Shown here piece by piece: positions 50,837-59,411 of a DNA stretch of 64,000 nt. The notes below the pieces were generated by a model that was not told where the DNA came from, did no database searches, and was given only the letters and a program-made list of their open reading frames with translations. The DNA comes from Streptomyces carminius (GTDB lineage: Bacteria; Actinomycetota; Actinomycetes; Streptomycetales; Streptomycetaceae), in the NCBI RefSeq assembly GCF_002794255.1, contig NZ_PGGW01000067.1:62001-126000 (forward strand). The letters are read 5' to 3'. The position numbers were made by a program, and so were the translations under genes. The first letter of the stretch is position 1, and each line of letters opens with the position of its first letter.

Positions 50837-52635
50837 CGGTACACCCCTTCGGGGTCCAGGGCCCGCAGCCTGTCGAGTTCCCCGGCCGTGACGGCGTCCT
50901 CGGTCGGGAGTTCCCGGGCGACGAGCGGTTTCCAGCTGGTGAGGTCCTCGATCACGGACCGCGGTGTGCCGCCGGAGCCGGGCGGCGGGCTCCACGACGT
51001 CAGGGTGAACGGCTCGGCGGCGTGCTCCCTGGTGAAGGCGCCGAACTCGGCCACCACACAGCGGACGTTGTGCCCGGGGCTGGTGACGAAGTCCACCGCC
51101 GGCACGTAGCGGCGCGGCGAGGCCGGGGCCACGACGATCGTGTCCACGTGCGAGGCGATGTCGTTGGCGCCCCCGGAGCCGACGAGGAACCGCCCGTCAC
51201 CGCGCCGGCTGGTGTTCAGCGCCCCGGCGGCGTCGATCTGGGCGGTGGACAGCACGCCCAGGGTGCGGCCCGCGCCGCCGCCGGCCAGGCCGCCCAGGAC
51301 GTCGAGGATCCCGCCGGTCCGCCGGCAGCGGGCGACATGCCGCTGGGAGAACAGGAAGGTGTCGCCGGGCTCGGGGGAGAAGTCGATCATCCCGAGCTCC
51401 GCGCAGACCTGGAGGCGCACCCCGCGCTCCGCGAGCAGCCCGGCGGCGAGCCAGGTCGCGACGTGCGCGGTGCCGATGCCCGCCAGGGCGGTCCGGTAGC
51501 CCCGGTCCAGCACCCGCCGCGCGATCGCGCGCGCGGCGAGGACGATGTGCCGCTCCCGCGGTGTCGGCGGCCCCGTACGCTCCGGGGCGGCGGCGGGTAC
51601 GGCCCGGGGCGCGGGGGCCGTCCGCCCGGCCGCCGGATCCGGCCCGGCCGTCGGGGCGGCTCCGTCCAGGCGGAGGCCGGCCAGCCGCCGCGGTCCGAGC
51701 CGTGCGAGGTGGTCGTCGTGGCCGGTCACCTCGCCCACCCAGTGCCGGAACCACCGCTCGGTGTCCCGCGGGGTCCGGCAGGCCGCCGCGAGGTCGGCGA
51801 GGAAGGCGTAGTCGTCCAGATAGCCGGCCACCCCGGCGGACCGCAGCGGTGCCAGCCCCTGCGGGTGGGCGCCCCAGGGACACACGGCCAGCGCGAGCAC
51901 GCGGTCGGCCGGTATCGAGCAGTCCGCTCCGGCGGGCGGTTCGTCCACCACCCGCTCCACCGTGGCGAGCACCCCTCTGCGGGCGGCCAGCGCGCCCCAC
52001 GGCCCCTCACCCAGCGGACCGGCGAGGTACAGGTTTCCCCGCCGGTCGGCGCACTGGGCGTGCAGCAGGGTGACGTCCGGCCGCAGCGGGGGGATCAGCA
52101 GTCCGGGCCGGGTGTCCCCGTCCGGCGGGCCGGCCTGCGTCGCGGCAGCCGCCGGGGGAGTCGCCGGGGTCCCCGCCGGGGCCGGTGTCCGGACGGCTCC
52201 CGGGGACGCGCCGCGGGGCAGGTCCGAACCGGCCAGTGAGGAGGTGACCGCGGCCGGCAGACCGGTGGCCCCGGCGACGAGCCGCTGGACCAGCGACAGC
52301 AGGCTCCACTCCTCCACGGTGAAGGGGCGGCCCTCGGCGAGGTCCCGGTAGAGCCGGTTGGGCGCGGAGTACGGCACGGTGTCGCCGGCGAAGCCGGTGA
52401 CGGCATGCCGTACGGCGCCGGCCATCGTCAGCGCGTGCACACCGGCGTGCAGCGCGTTGCTGCTCACCGTGAACCGGCCGCGGGCGCCGAACACCCGGGC
52501 CACGGCCAGCACCAGGACGTTCGGCCGGGACATGGTCGAGGCGATGTGGAGGTGGTCGCCCGGTCCGAGGAACTTTGCGCACAGCTCGTCGGGTCCGGAC
52601 GCCCGGTGCACCCCGGTCTCGCACCCGCCGTTCAC
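50833..52635 (-). CDS. family I CoA-transferase, alpha and beta parts fused
   Basis: 600 residues. The first half has the alpha-subunit features of glutaconate/3-oxoacid CoA-transferases (LGPGDHLHIASTMSRPN); the second half resembles beta subunits, with VCAELGMIDFSP holding the likely catalytic Glu and GSGGANDIASH after it. A Pro/Ala-rich linker joins them. It may move CoA to succinate or 3-oxoadipate, which are building blocks of nonactic acid. GTG 52635 follows GGGCGGGG; a GTG at 52674 is an alternative. Confidence 0.8.
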   Translation of the reverse strand: MNGGCETGVHRASGPDELCAKFLGPGDHLHIASTMSRPNVLVLAVARVFGARGRFTVSSNALHAGVHALTMAGAVRHAVTGFAGDTVPYSAPNRLYRDLAEGRPFTVEEWSLLSLVQRLVAGATGLPAAVTSSLAGSDLPRGASPGAVRTPAPAGTPATPPAAAATQAGPPDGDTRPGLLIPPLRPDVTLLHAQCADRRGNLYLAGPLGEGPWGALAARRGVLATVERVVDEPPAGADCSIPADRVLALAVCPWGAHPQGLAPLRSAGVAGYLDDYAFLADLAAACRTPRDTERWFRHWVGEVTGHDDHLARLGPRRLAGLRLDGAAPTAGPDPAAGRTAPAPRAVPAAAPERTGPPTPRERHIVLAARAIARRVLDRGYRTALAGIGTAHVATWLAAGLLAERGVRLQVCAELGMIDFSPEPGDTFLFSQRHVARCRRTGGILDVLGGLAGGGAGRTLGVLSTAQIDAAGALNTSRRGDGRFLVGSGGANDIASHVDTIVVAPASPRRYVPAVDFVTSPGHNVRCVVAEFGAFTREHAAEPFTLTSWSPPPGSGGTPRSVIEDLTSWKPLVARELPTEDAVTAGELDRLRALDPEGVYR

Positions 52636-52678
52636 GGAGCCCCGCCCTTCCCCGGGCCCCCGGCGCGGTCGCACGGGG

Positions 52679-53971
52679 TCACTCGGCGGCCTCCAGCAGG
52701 ACCGAGGAGCTCTGGCTGCCGATGGCGAAGGCCAGCGACACGGCCGAGCGCAGCCGGGCGGGGCGGGCGCCTTCCGCCACGTGGTCGTGGGCGCACTCCG
52801 GGTCCGGCTCCTCGCTGTTGATCGTGGGAGCCAGGCACTGCCGCCACAGCATCAGGGCGACGGCGGCGCAGTTGAGGAGGCCCGCGCCGCCGAGCAGATG
52901 TCCGAAGATCGGTTTGTTCGATCCGATCGGCGGCCAGAGCGACCGCCTCTCGCCGTAGAGGTGGGACAGCGCCCTGCTCTCGCAGACGTCGTTGTAGCGG
53001 GTCGCGGTGCCGTGGCCGCAGATGTAGTCGACGGCCCCGGGGCGCCGGCCGGCCGTGTCGAGCAGTTCCGCCATCATCCGGGCGGTGCTGCGCCCGGAGA
53101 GGTCCATCCGTGTCGCGTGCGCGGCCTCGTTGATGCTGTGCGCCGCCCGCAGCGCGGCGTATCCGGCCGTGCCGCGGGCCCGCGCGTGGGTCTCGCTCTC
53201 CAGGACCACCACGACCGCCCCCTCGCCGAGGGCGAAGCCGTCCCGGTCCTTGTGGTACGGCTTGACCGCGCGCCGCGCGTCCCGCTCCTGGCTCAGCACC
53301 GTGCTGCCCGGGGCCGAGTACACCTGGAGCACCGAGGGGACCAGCGGCAGGTCGTAGCCGATGACGTACATCACGTCGGCCGCGCCGCGCTCGATCTGGT
53401 CGGCGGCCAGCGCCAGGGCCTGGTGGCCGCCCACGCAGGCGTTGCTCACGGTGGTCACCAGGCCCTGTGCGCCGATCCGGATGGCGCTCAGCGTGGCGGG
53501 GGTGCCCGGCAGCGAGGCGAAGATCGCCCGGTCCGGGGTGACGGTCGGCCAGGTGGTGCCCAGGTCGTGGCCCGACGCCGCCTGGTACCACCACTCGGCC
53601 GGCCCCCGCGCGCTGGAGGCGATCACTCCCATGCGGTCCGGGGCGACGGCGTCGGCGGTGTCGAGCCCGGCGTCGGACCGGGCGTTCTCGACCGCGGACA
53701 TCGCCAGGAGGATGTCCCGGCTGTAGCGCTTGGTGAAGTTGTCCGGAAGGTCGGTGAGGTAGTCGCGGTGGTCGAACCCGGTGACCCGCCCGGCGGAGAA
53801 CACCCCGGTCGTGCCGCCGAGTTCGGCCGGGATGGGGCCGAGCTGCGAGTTCCCCTCCGACAGATGGCGCCAGACCGCCGTCACGGTGTCCGCCCCCGGG
53901 AGCAGGAATCCCAGCCCGGTTATCCGGACGGCTTCATACTTGGTGGCGGCGTTTCTCGCGGTGTTTTCCAT
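52679..53971 (-). CDS. KAS I/II-like ketosynthase with complete active site
   Basis: 430 residues with Cys179 (VSNACVGG), His320 (CGHGTATRYND), Lys353 and His358 (SNKPIFGHLLGGAG), the full KAS II set. It contrasts with the equally long but incomplete enzyme at 44096; the pair could work as a heterodimer like the KS and chain-length-factor of type II systems. ATG 53971 follows AGGG at short spacing; more upstream ATG codons in frame are less likely because the conserved fold begins at about residue 12. The 207-bp gap upstream separates it from the double SDR gene. Confidence 0.88.
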   Translation of the reverse strand: MENTARNAATKYEAVRITGLGFLLPGADTVTAVWRHLSEGNSQLGPIPAELGGTTGVFSAGRVTGFDHRDYLTDLPDNFTKRYSRDILLAMSAVENARSDAGLDTADAVAPDRMGVIASSARGPAEWWYQAASGHDLGTTWPTVTPDRAIFASLPGTPATLSAIRIGAQGLVTTVSNACVGGHQALALAADQIERGAADVMYVIGYDLPLVPSVLQVYSAPGSTVLSQERDARRAVKPYHKDRDGFALGEGAVVVVLESETHARARGTAGYAALRAAHSINEAAHATRMDLSGRSTARMMAELLDTAGRRPGAVDYICGHGTATRYNDVCESRALSHLYGERRSLWPPIGSNKPIFGHLLGGAGLLNCAAVALMLWRQCLAPTINSEEPDPECAHDHVAEGARPARLRSAVSLAFAIGSQSSSVLLEAAE

Positions 53972-54178
53972 GCACCCTGCCCCTATTGCTCGGAATTCTG
54001 ATCCGCTCGGGTGGACGACTTCGCTCTCGCGGCACATTCTTTCTGTTCTCATCCGCATCTTCCGCTCCTCCAAGGAAATCGCCGGAACGCGGTGCGGAAC
54101 AGGGTTTCCGGGTACTCGGGCCGTCGGCCGGCATGGGACGCCGGGTACCGGTACACCAGATACCCGCTGGTCAGATGG

Positions 54179-55735
54179 TCAAGGAAGACGCAGCGGCGGA
54201 AGTCCGGCCAGGCCGAAACCCCCGTCGGCGCGTACGGCGGTTCCGGTGACATATCCGGCGGCGTCGCTCACCAGATAACTGATCCAGGACGCGACCTCCT
54301 CGACCGTGCCGACCCGGCCCAGTGGAATTCTGGACAGCCAGCACCGCTCGAACCCGCTGCTCACGATCGACGACATCGGCGTGCGGATCAGGCCGGGTGC
54401 CACATGATTGACGCGAATTCCGTACCGTCCCGCGGTGGCCGCCAGGCAGCGTGTGTAGTGCGCCATGGCCGCCTTGCTCGCCCCGTAGCTCTCCATGTGG
54501 CGCACCAGCGCCGCCGACGCGCCGACGGAGCTCACTCCCACGACCGAACCGGGTATGCCCCGTTCGATCCAGTACCGCACGAGTTCCTCGGCGAACGCCG
54601 CGTATCCGTGGAGGTTGAGCGCGAGGGAGCGGTCCCGCACGTCCGGCCCCGACTCCGGCCGGTCGAGCGCGAAGAGCCCCGTCGCGTACACCAGGGCGTC
54701 GACACGTCCCGCGGCGGCGACCGCGTCCCGCACCGTGCGGGGCACCGACTCCGTCCGTGAGACGTCGAGGGGCAGCACCCGGTGCCGCGGCGCCGCCCCG
54801 GCCGGTACCGGCCCGGAGTCCAGTTCGTCCGCCAGCTCCGCCAGTTCCGTGCGGCGGCGCGCCACCAGGACCGTGCTCGCGCCGCGCCGGGCCGCGCTCA
54901 CCGCCGCCGCCCGGCCGATGCCGCTGGACGCGCCGACGACGAGCACGACCCGGCCGCGCAGGTCGAAACCCCGCGCCGCGGGCTCCCCGGCCGCCGCGGG
55001 CTCACCGGCCTTCCCGGCCTTCCCGGCCTTCCGGGGAGGGCCGCCCGGGACGGCCGGCGGGATCATGCCCAGTCCCATCCCGCCGTCGACATGGAGCGTG
55101 TCGCCTACGGTGTAGGAGCACTCCGCGGCGATCAGCTGCCGGACCGCCGCGGAGAGGTCCTCGGGCCGGGCGGTGCGCCGGAGCGCGAGATGCCGCAGCA
55201 CGTCCGCCCGCCGTGCCGGGCCGTCCGGTCCACCCGGGCCGTCCGGGCCGTCCAGGAACGGGGCGACACCGAGGCGGAGCTGGTTGAGCAGGACACCCCT
55301 GGGAGCCATGCGGGCCGCGAGATGGCGCCAGAACGCGAGATCACCGGCGCGGTCGGCCGCGTGGCCGGGGTCGGTGGCGGCGTGCACCTCCGGGCCGAAG
55401 TCGGTGACCAGCAGCATGCGCCCACCGCCCCGCTCGGCCATGGCCCGGGCCGTCTCCGCCACCGCCCGCCGGTCCAGCGGGCGGCCGCCCCCCTGCCCGC
55501 CGTGCCCGAGGACCCGTTCCCCGGTCAGCATCGCGCAGCAGACGCCCGGGGCGTCGGGGCCGCTCCCGCCGGGGCCGGTCACCCGGAGTCCGGCCGAGCG
55601 CAGGGCGTCCTCGACGACGTCCGCGCCGGGCGCCTCGCGGTTCAGCAGGAGGGCCGGGCCCTCGTGGGGCGCCGGGGCGCCGGGCCCGGGCGCGGTGCGG
55701 GGACCGGCCGCGGTGCCGGCCGGGTGCGCCGTCAC
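54179..55735 (-). CDS. double-length SDR (paralogue of 42558)
   Basis: 518 residues. The N-terminal half (about 28-222) is a degenerate SDR ending in VGDTLHVDGGMG; a linker with KAG repeats (237-245) follows; the C-terminal half is a complete SDR with VGASSGIG (267-274), VSSVG (Ser402), Tyr417 and Lys421 (SYGASK). The same unusual layout occurs at 42558, so the duplication of the fused gene is specific to this cluster. GTG 55735 overlaps the upstream SDR stop (GTGA). Likely a ketoreductase of the macrotetrolide-type pathway. Confidence 0.85.
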   Translation of the reverse strand: MTAHPAGTAAGPRTAPGPGAPAPHEGPALLLNREAPGADVVEDALRSAGLRVTGPGGSGPDAPGVCCAMLTGERVLGHGGQGGGRPLDRRAVAETARAMAERGGGRMLLVTDFGPEVHAATDPGHAADRAGDLAFWRHLAARMAPRGVLLNQLRLGVAPFLDGPDGPGGPDGPARRADVLRHLALRRTARPEDLSAAVRQLIAAECSYTVGDTLHVDGGMGLGMIPPAVPGGPPRKAGKAGKAGEPAAAGEPAARGFDLRGRVVLVVGASSGIGRAAAVSAARRGASTVLVARRRTELAELADELDSGPVPAGAAPRHRVLPLDVSRTESVPRTVRDAVAAAGRVDALVYATGLFALDRPESGPDVRDRSLALNLHGYAAFAEELVRYWIERGIPGSVVGVSSVGASAALVRHMESYGASKAAMAHYTRCLAATAGRYGIRVNHVAPGLIRTPMSSIVSSGFERCWLSRIPLGRVGTVEEVASWISYLVSDAAGYVTGTAVRADGGFGLAGLPPLRLP

Positions 55736-56628
55736 ATCGCCCCCGCGTCGACGTCGACCGCGCTGCCCGTCACTCCGGAGGAGAGGTCGGACAGCAGGCA
55801 GAGGATCTGCTGCGTCACCTCGGGAACACCGAGGAGACGCCCCAGCGCGGTGCTCCGGACCGAACGGCGCACATAGCGGTCCCAGGTCAGGTCGGCGGGG
55901 CCGTGATGGCGGCGCAGGCTGGCCATGAAGTCGCGGCCGTACCGGTCCTCGTCGTGGACGGCGGGGGTGTCGGTCAGTCCCGGGCACACGGAGTTGACCC
56001 GCACGCCGAACGGGCCGAGTTCCTGGGCCAGCGCCCGCATGAAGCCGTTGATGCCGGACTTCGCGGCGCAGTACGCGGTGTTGGACGCCAGGCCGCGCTT
56101 GCCGGCGGTGGAGGACAGCAGCACGATCGAGCCCCGGCGGCGTTCCATCATGCCGGGGACCACGAGTCGGCACAGCCGGAACGTACCGGTCAGATTGACG
56201 TCCAGGGTGCGCTGCCAGTCCGCCTCGTCCTGTTCGCACAGGAAGACCTGCCGCGTCGCGTGCACGACACTGTTGACGAGGAAGTCGACCGGGCCCAGCC
56301 CGGTCTCGCAGTGGCGTACGGCCGCCGCCAGCGCCGGGCCGTCGGCCAGGTCCGCCGGTGCCACGACCGCCTGTCCGCCGGCCTCCGCGATCGACGCCGC
56401 CACCTTCTCCATGGCCGCTCCGTCGCGGCTCAGCAGCCCCACCCGGGCGCCGTACCGGCCGAGTTCGAGGGCGACCGCCGCGCCGATGCCGCTGCTGGCC
56501 CCGGCGACCAGGGCGGTACGGCCGGCGAACAGCGCGGGGTCGAAACCGGGGCGCGGGCGGATGTTCCGGTGGTTCTCCGGGGCGGGCGGGGCCGCCGGCT
56601 CCCGGGCGGGTGTGGTCTCGTCGTGCAC
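55732..56628 (-). CDS. short-chain dehydrogenase/reductase, ketoreductase type
   Basis: 298-residue SDR with a 35-residue Pro-rich N-terminus, VAGASSGIG, NSVVHA in place of the usual NNAG, Ser in LLSSTAGKRG and Tyr-x3-Lys in YCAAK, and an end VTGSAVDVDAGAM. Probably NADPH-dependent reduction of a 3-ketoacyl-CoA. GTG 56628 follows GAGGAG. Second gene of the leftward cluster B transcript that starts with the crotonase at 57541. Confidence 0.85.
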   Translation of the reverse strand: MHDETTPAREPAAPPAPENHRNIRPRPGFDPALFAGRTALVAGASSGIGAAVALELGRYGARVGLLSRDGAAMEKVAASIAEAGGQAVVAPADLADGPALAAAVRHCETGLGPVDFLVNSVVHATRQVFLCEQDEADWQRTLDVNLTGTFRLCRLVVPGMMERRRGSIVLLSSTAGKRGLASNTAYCAAKSGINGFMRALAQELGPFGVRVNSVCPGLTDTPAVHDEDRYGRDFMASLRRHHGPADLTWDRYVRRSVRSTALGRLLGVPEVTQQILCLLSDLSSGVTGSAVDVDAGAM

Positions 56629-56719
56629 GGGTCTCCTCGTCTGGGGGTGCCGGGCGGCCGGGGAGTGCCCGGGGGCGCCGGACGGCCGGCGGCCGGGTGG
56701 CCGTGAGCGCGGGGGCGGC

Positions 56720-57541
56720 TCACCTTCCGGTGAACCTGGGCGGACGGCGCTCCAGGTAGGCGCGCGGACCCTCCTGGCCGTCGTGGTGTCCGTCCAGGCA
56801 CTTGGCGTGGTAGGCATCCTGCAGGCGGAGCCCGAACTCCGCGGGCGCCTGCCAGGCACGGTCCCGGAGCTCCTTGAACATGCCGAAGGCCCTGGTGGGG
56901 CCGGTGCCGAAGGCGGCGGCGAGGTTCTCCAGCTCGCTCGTGAAGTCCTCCGCCGGCACCACGCGGTCCACCAGGCCGATCCGCTCCGCCTCCGCCGCCC
57001 CGACCAGCCGGCCCGTCAGGAAGATCTCGGTCGCCCGCGCGGGGCCCACCACCCGGGGCAGCAGCACGGCGTTGCCGACGTGCCCGAGGCGGCTCAGGCC
57101 GCTGCCGATCCTCGCCTCGGCCGAGGCGAGCCGGTAGTCCGCCGCACAGGCGATCTCCGTACCGGCGCCGACCGCCGCGCCGTTGACGCCGGCGATCACC
57201 GGCTTGGGGGCCCGCAGGATCTCCTCGCAGACGCGCAGGTAGTAGGAGTCCCGGCTGCCCGGGAAGGAGGCCGCCCGCGCGTGGTTGCCCGCCATCAGCT
57301 CCCGGAGGGAATCGATGTCGTCCCCGGCGCAGAACGCCGGGCCGCTGCCGGTCAGGACGATGACGCGGACGGTGTCGTCACGTGCCGCGTCGACGACCGC
57401 GCGCAGCAGTTCCGCTCCCAGCTCCTGGTTGATCCCGTTGCGCCGCTCCGGGCGGTTGAGCGTCAGTGTCGCGACGCCCTCGCGCGTCTCGACGGTCAGT
57501 GGGCCACTGCGCACCGACGGCTCCGCGGCGGTCTGCGTCAC
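56720..57541 (-). CDS. enoyl-CoA hydratase-like crotonase lacking one catalytic Glu
   Basis: 273 residues. The first glutamate is kept (Glu129 in GAGTEIACAADYR), but where hydratases have the second (PExxLG) this protein reads IGSGLSRLG, without an acidic residue. Crotonases with one Glu often catalyse other CoA-ester chemistry. In cluster B it competes with the canonical crotonase at 36850 for the tetrahydrofuran-forming NonS role; 273 residues and a variant active site could fit a cyclase. GTG 57541. A heptamer array 100 bp upstream marks its promoter, and it heads the leftward transcript. Confidence 0.8.
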   Translation of the reverse strand: MTQTAAEPSVRSGPLTVETREGVATLTLNRPERRNGINQELGAELLRAVVDAARDDTVRVIVLTGSGPAFCAGDDIDSLRELMAGNHARAASFPGSRDSYYLRVCEEILRAPKPVIAGVNGAAVGAGTEIACAADYRLASAEARIGSGLSRLGHVGNAVLLPRVVGPARATEIFLTGRLVGAAEAERIGLVDRVVPAEDFTSELENLAAAFGTGPTRAFGMFKELRDRAWQAPAEFGLRLQDAYHAKCLDGHHDGQEGPRAYLERRPPRFTGR

Positions 57542-57641
57542 GCCTTCACACCCCTCACGGCTCTCACCCGGGACATCCGGCGGTGTCCGGATATCGGAGC
57601 CCAGGCTAGGAGCGGTGCGCCGCGGTCACATGTGCCCCGGA

Positions 57642-57688
57642 GTACTGGTTTCCGTACCGCCCCCGTACCGGGGGGACCTGCCGTACCG
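57642..57688 (-). promoter_or_regulatory. heptamer array upstream of the cluster B leftward operon
   Basis: On the minus strand CGGTACG occurs at 57688-57682, 57670-57664 and 57659-57653, followed by CCAGTAC at 57648-57642. The last three are exactly 11 bp apart, the spacing of SARP operators. The array lies about 100 bp before the crotonase start. The heptamer differs from the cluster A type, so another regulator may read it. Confidence 0.5.
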
Positions 57689-57828
57689 GGGGAGCGGGGT
57701 TCCGCACGGGCACGGTGCGAAGGGGAGTCGCGCGGACAGCAGGGGCGGGACCGGCCGCCCGCGGCCGGGGAAAACCGAAACGGCGCCGACCGGGAACCGG
57801 CCGACACCGTCGGTGGATACAGCATGTG

Positions 57829-57913
57829 TGTCCGGAGGGGGACTTGAACCCCCACGCCCGATAAAGGGCACTAGCACCTCAAGCTAGCGCGTCTGCCATT
57901 CCGCCACCCGGAC
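57829..57913 (-). tRNA. tRNA-Leu (anticodon GAG)
   Basis: An 85-nt class II tRNA. The acceptor 5' strand GTCCGGG pairs with TCCGGAC plus discriminator A; the D-arm starts TGGCGGAATGGCAGACG; the anticodon stem CTAGC/GCTAG holds the loop TTGAGGT with anticodon GAG; a long variable arm and GGTTCAAGTCC T-arm follow. CCA is not encoded. Its 3' end faces cluster B, 288 bp from the crotonase start. Confidence 0.95.
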
Positions 57914-58052
57914 AGGATGTGAGCCGTCGGCCGCAGCCGTGGCGACGGGTAAACCATAGCACTGGCCGGGGGCCGGCCGATCACCCCTGCCGCTGTGCCG
58001 CGGCCGGTGGAAGCGGGAGGATGGGACGGACCCCGCTACAGGAGGAGGCAGT

Positions 58053-59411
58053 GTGAGCGGCAGTGTGAACGAGCCGAGCGCGACCGCGACGGAGGCCGTC
58101 CGGGGCGGGACCGTCCGCGGCGAGGAGGAGGTCGTCGGTCTGTGCCGCGACCTCATCAGGATCGACACCAGCAACCACGGCGACCACTCCGGGCCCGGGG
58201 AGCGGGCCGCGGCCGAGTACGTGGCGGAGAAGCTCGCGGAGGTGGGGCTGGAGCCGAGGATCCTGGAGTCCCACCGGGGGCGCGCCTCGACCGTGGCCCG
58301 GATCGAGGGCGAGGACTCCTCGCGGCCCGCCCTCCTGATCCACGGGCACCTCGACGTCGTCCCGGCGAACGCGGACGACTGGACCCACCACCCGTTCTCC
58401 GGCGAGATCGCCGACGGCTGCGTGTGGGGCCGCGGGGCCGTCGACATGAAGGACATGGACGCGATGACCCTGGCGGTCGTGCGCGACATGCTCCGCTCCG
58501 GCCGCCGGCCGCCGCGCGACATCGTGCTGGCCTTCCTCGCCGACGAGGAGGCGGGCGGCACCTACGGGGCGCGCTTCCTGGTGGACCGGCACCCGGAGCT
58601 TTTCGAGGGGGTGACCGAGGCGATCGGCGAGGTCGGCGGCTTCTCCTTCACCGTCGACGAGAACCTGCGGCTGTACCTGGTGGAGACCGCCCAGAAGGGC
58701 ATGCACTGGATGCGGCTCACCGTCGAGGGCACCGCCGGGCACGGTTCGATGACCAACACGGACAACGCCATCACCGAGCTGTGCGAGGCGGTCGGACGGC
58801 TGGGGCGGCACCGTTTCCCGGTACGGATGACCAAGACGGTCCGCTCCTTCCTCGACGAGCTCTCCGACGCCCTGGGCGTCGAGCTGGATCCGGAGGACAT
58901 GGACGCGACGCTGGCGAGGCTGGGCGGTATCGCCAAGATCATCGGAGCGACCCTGCGGAACACCGCCAATCCGACGATGCTCGGTTCGGGGTACAAGGTC
59001 AACGTCGTCCCCGGCCAGGCCACCGCCCATGTCGACGGGCGCTTCCTGCCCGGGTACGAGGAGGAGTTCCTGGCCGACCTCGACAGGATCCTGGGGCCGC
59101 GGGTGCGGCGTGAGGACGTGCACGCCGACAAGGCGGTGGAGACGACCTTCGACGGGGCGCTGGTGGACGCCATCCAGTCCGCGCTGCGTGCCGAGGACCC
59201 GATCGCGCGGGCCGTGCCCTACATGCTCTCCGGGGGCACCGACGCCAAGTCCTTCGACGACCTGGGCATCCGGTGCTTCGGTTTCGCCCCGCTGAAGCTG
59301 CCGCCGGAACTGGACTTCGCCGGCATGTTCCACGGGGTGGACGAGCGGGTGCCGGTGGACGGCCTGCGCTTCGGCGTACGGGTGCTGGACCGCTTCATCG
59401 CCCAGTGCTGA
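58053..59411 (+). CDS. M20-family metallopeptidase (ArgE/DapE/CPG2 type)
   Basis: 452 residues, di-zinc amidohydrolase. Metal and catalytic motifs are HGHLDVVP (His99, Asp101), GRGAVDMK (Asp131) and FLADEEAGG (catalytic and bridging Glu), with a dimerisation domain in the middle and SGGTDAK near the C-terminus. It cleaves small peptides or N-acyl amino acids in the cytoplasm; exact substrate unknown. GTG start at 58053 (58051 also possible) follows GGAGGAGG. Backbone gene. Confidence 0.9.
   Translation: MSGSVNEPSATATEAVRGGTVRGEEEVVGLCRDLIRIDTSNHGDHSGPGERAAAEYVAEKLAEVGLEPRILESHRGRASTVARIEGEDSSRPALLIHGHLDVVPANADDWTHHPFSGEIADGCVWGRGAVDMKDMDAMTLAVVRDMLRSGRRPPRDIVLAFLADEEAGGTYGARFLVDRHPELFEGVTEAIGEVGGFSFTVDENLRLYLVETAQKGMHWMRLTVEGTAGHGSMTNTDNAITELCEAVGRLGRHRFPVRMTKTVRSFLDELSDALGVELDPEDMDATLARLGGIAKIIGATLRNTANPTMLGSGYKVNVVPGQATAHVDGRFLPGYEEEFLADLDRILGPRVRREDVHADKAVETTFDGALVDAIQSALRAEDPIARAVPYMLSGGTDAKSFDDLGIRCFGFAPLKLPPELDFAGMFHGVDERVPVDGLRFGVRVLDRFIAQC

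Noticed and set aside
36850..57541. Cluster B as a classical type II aromatic polyketide system
   Set aside because: No ACP, cyclase or aromatase is present, three ketosynthases are KAS III type, and the two KAS I/II-like genes are 7 kb apart rather than an adjacent KS-CLF pair.
57829..57913. Attachment site duplicate of the tRNA-Leu 3' end at the far side of cluster B
   Set aside because: Reading the 35.2-36.9 kb region on both strands showed no copy of the T-arm or acceptor sequence, and no integrase gene is present.
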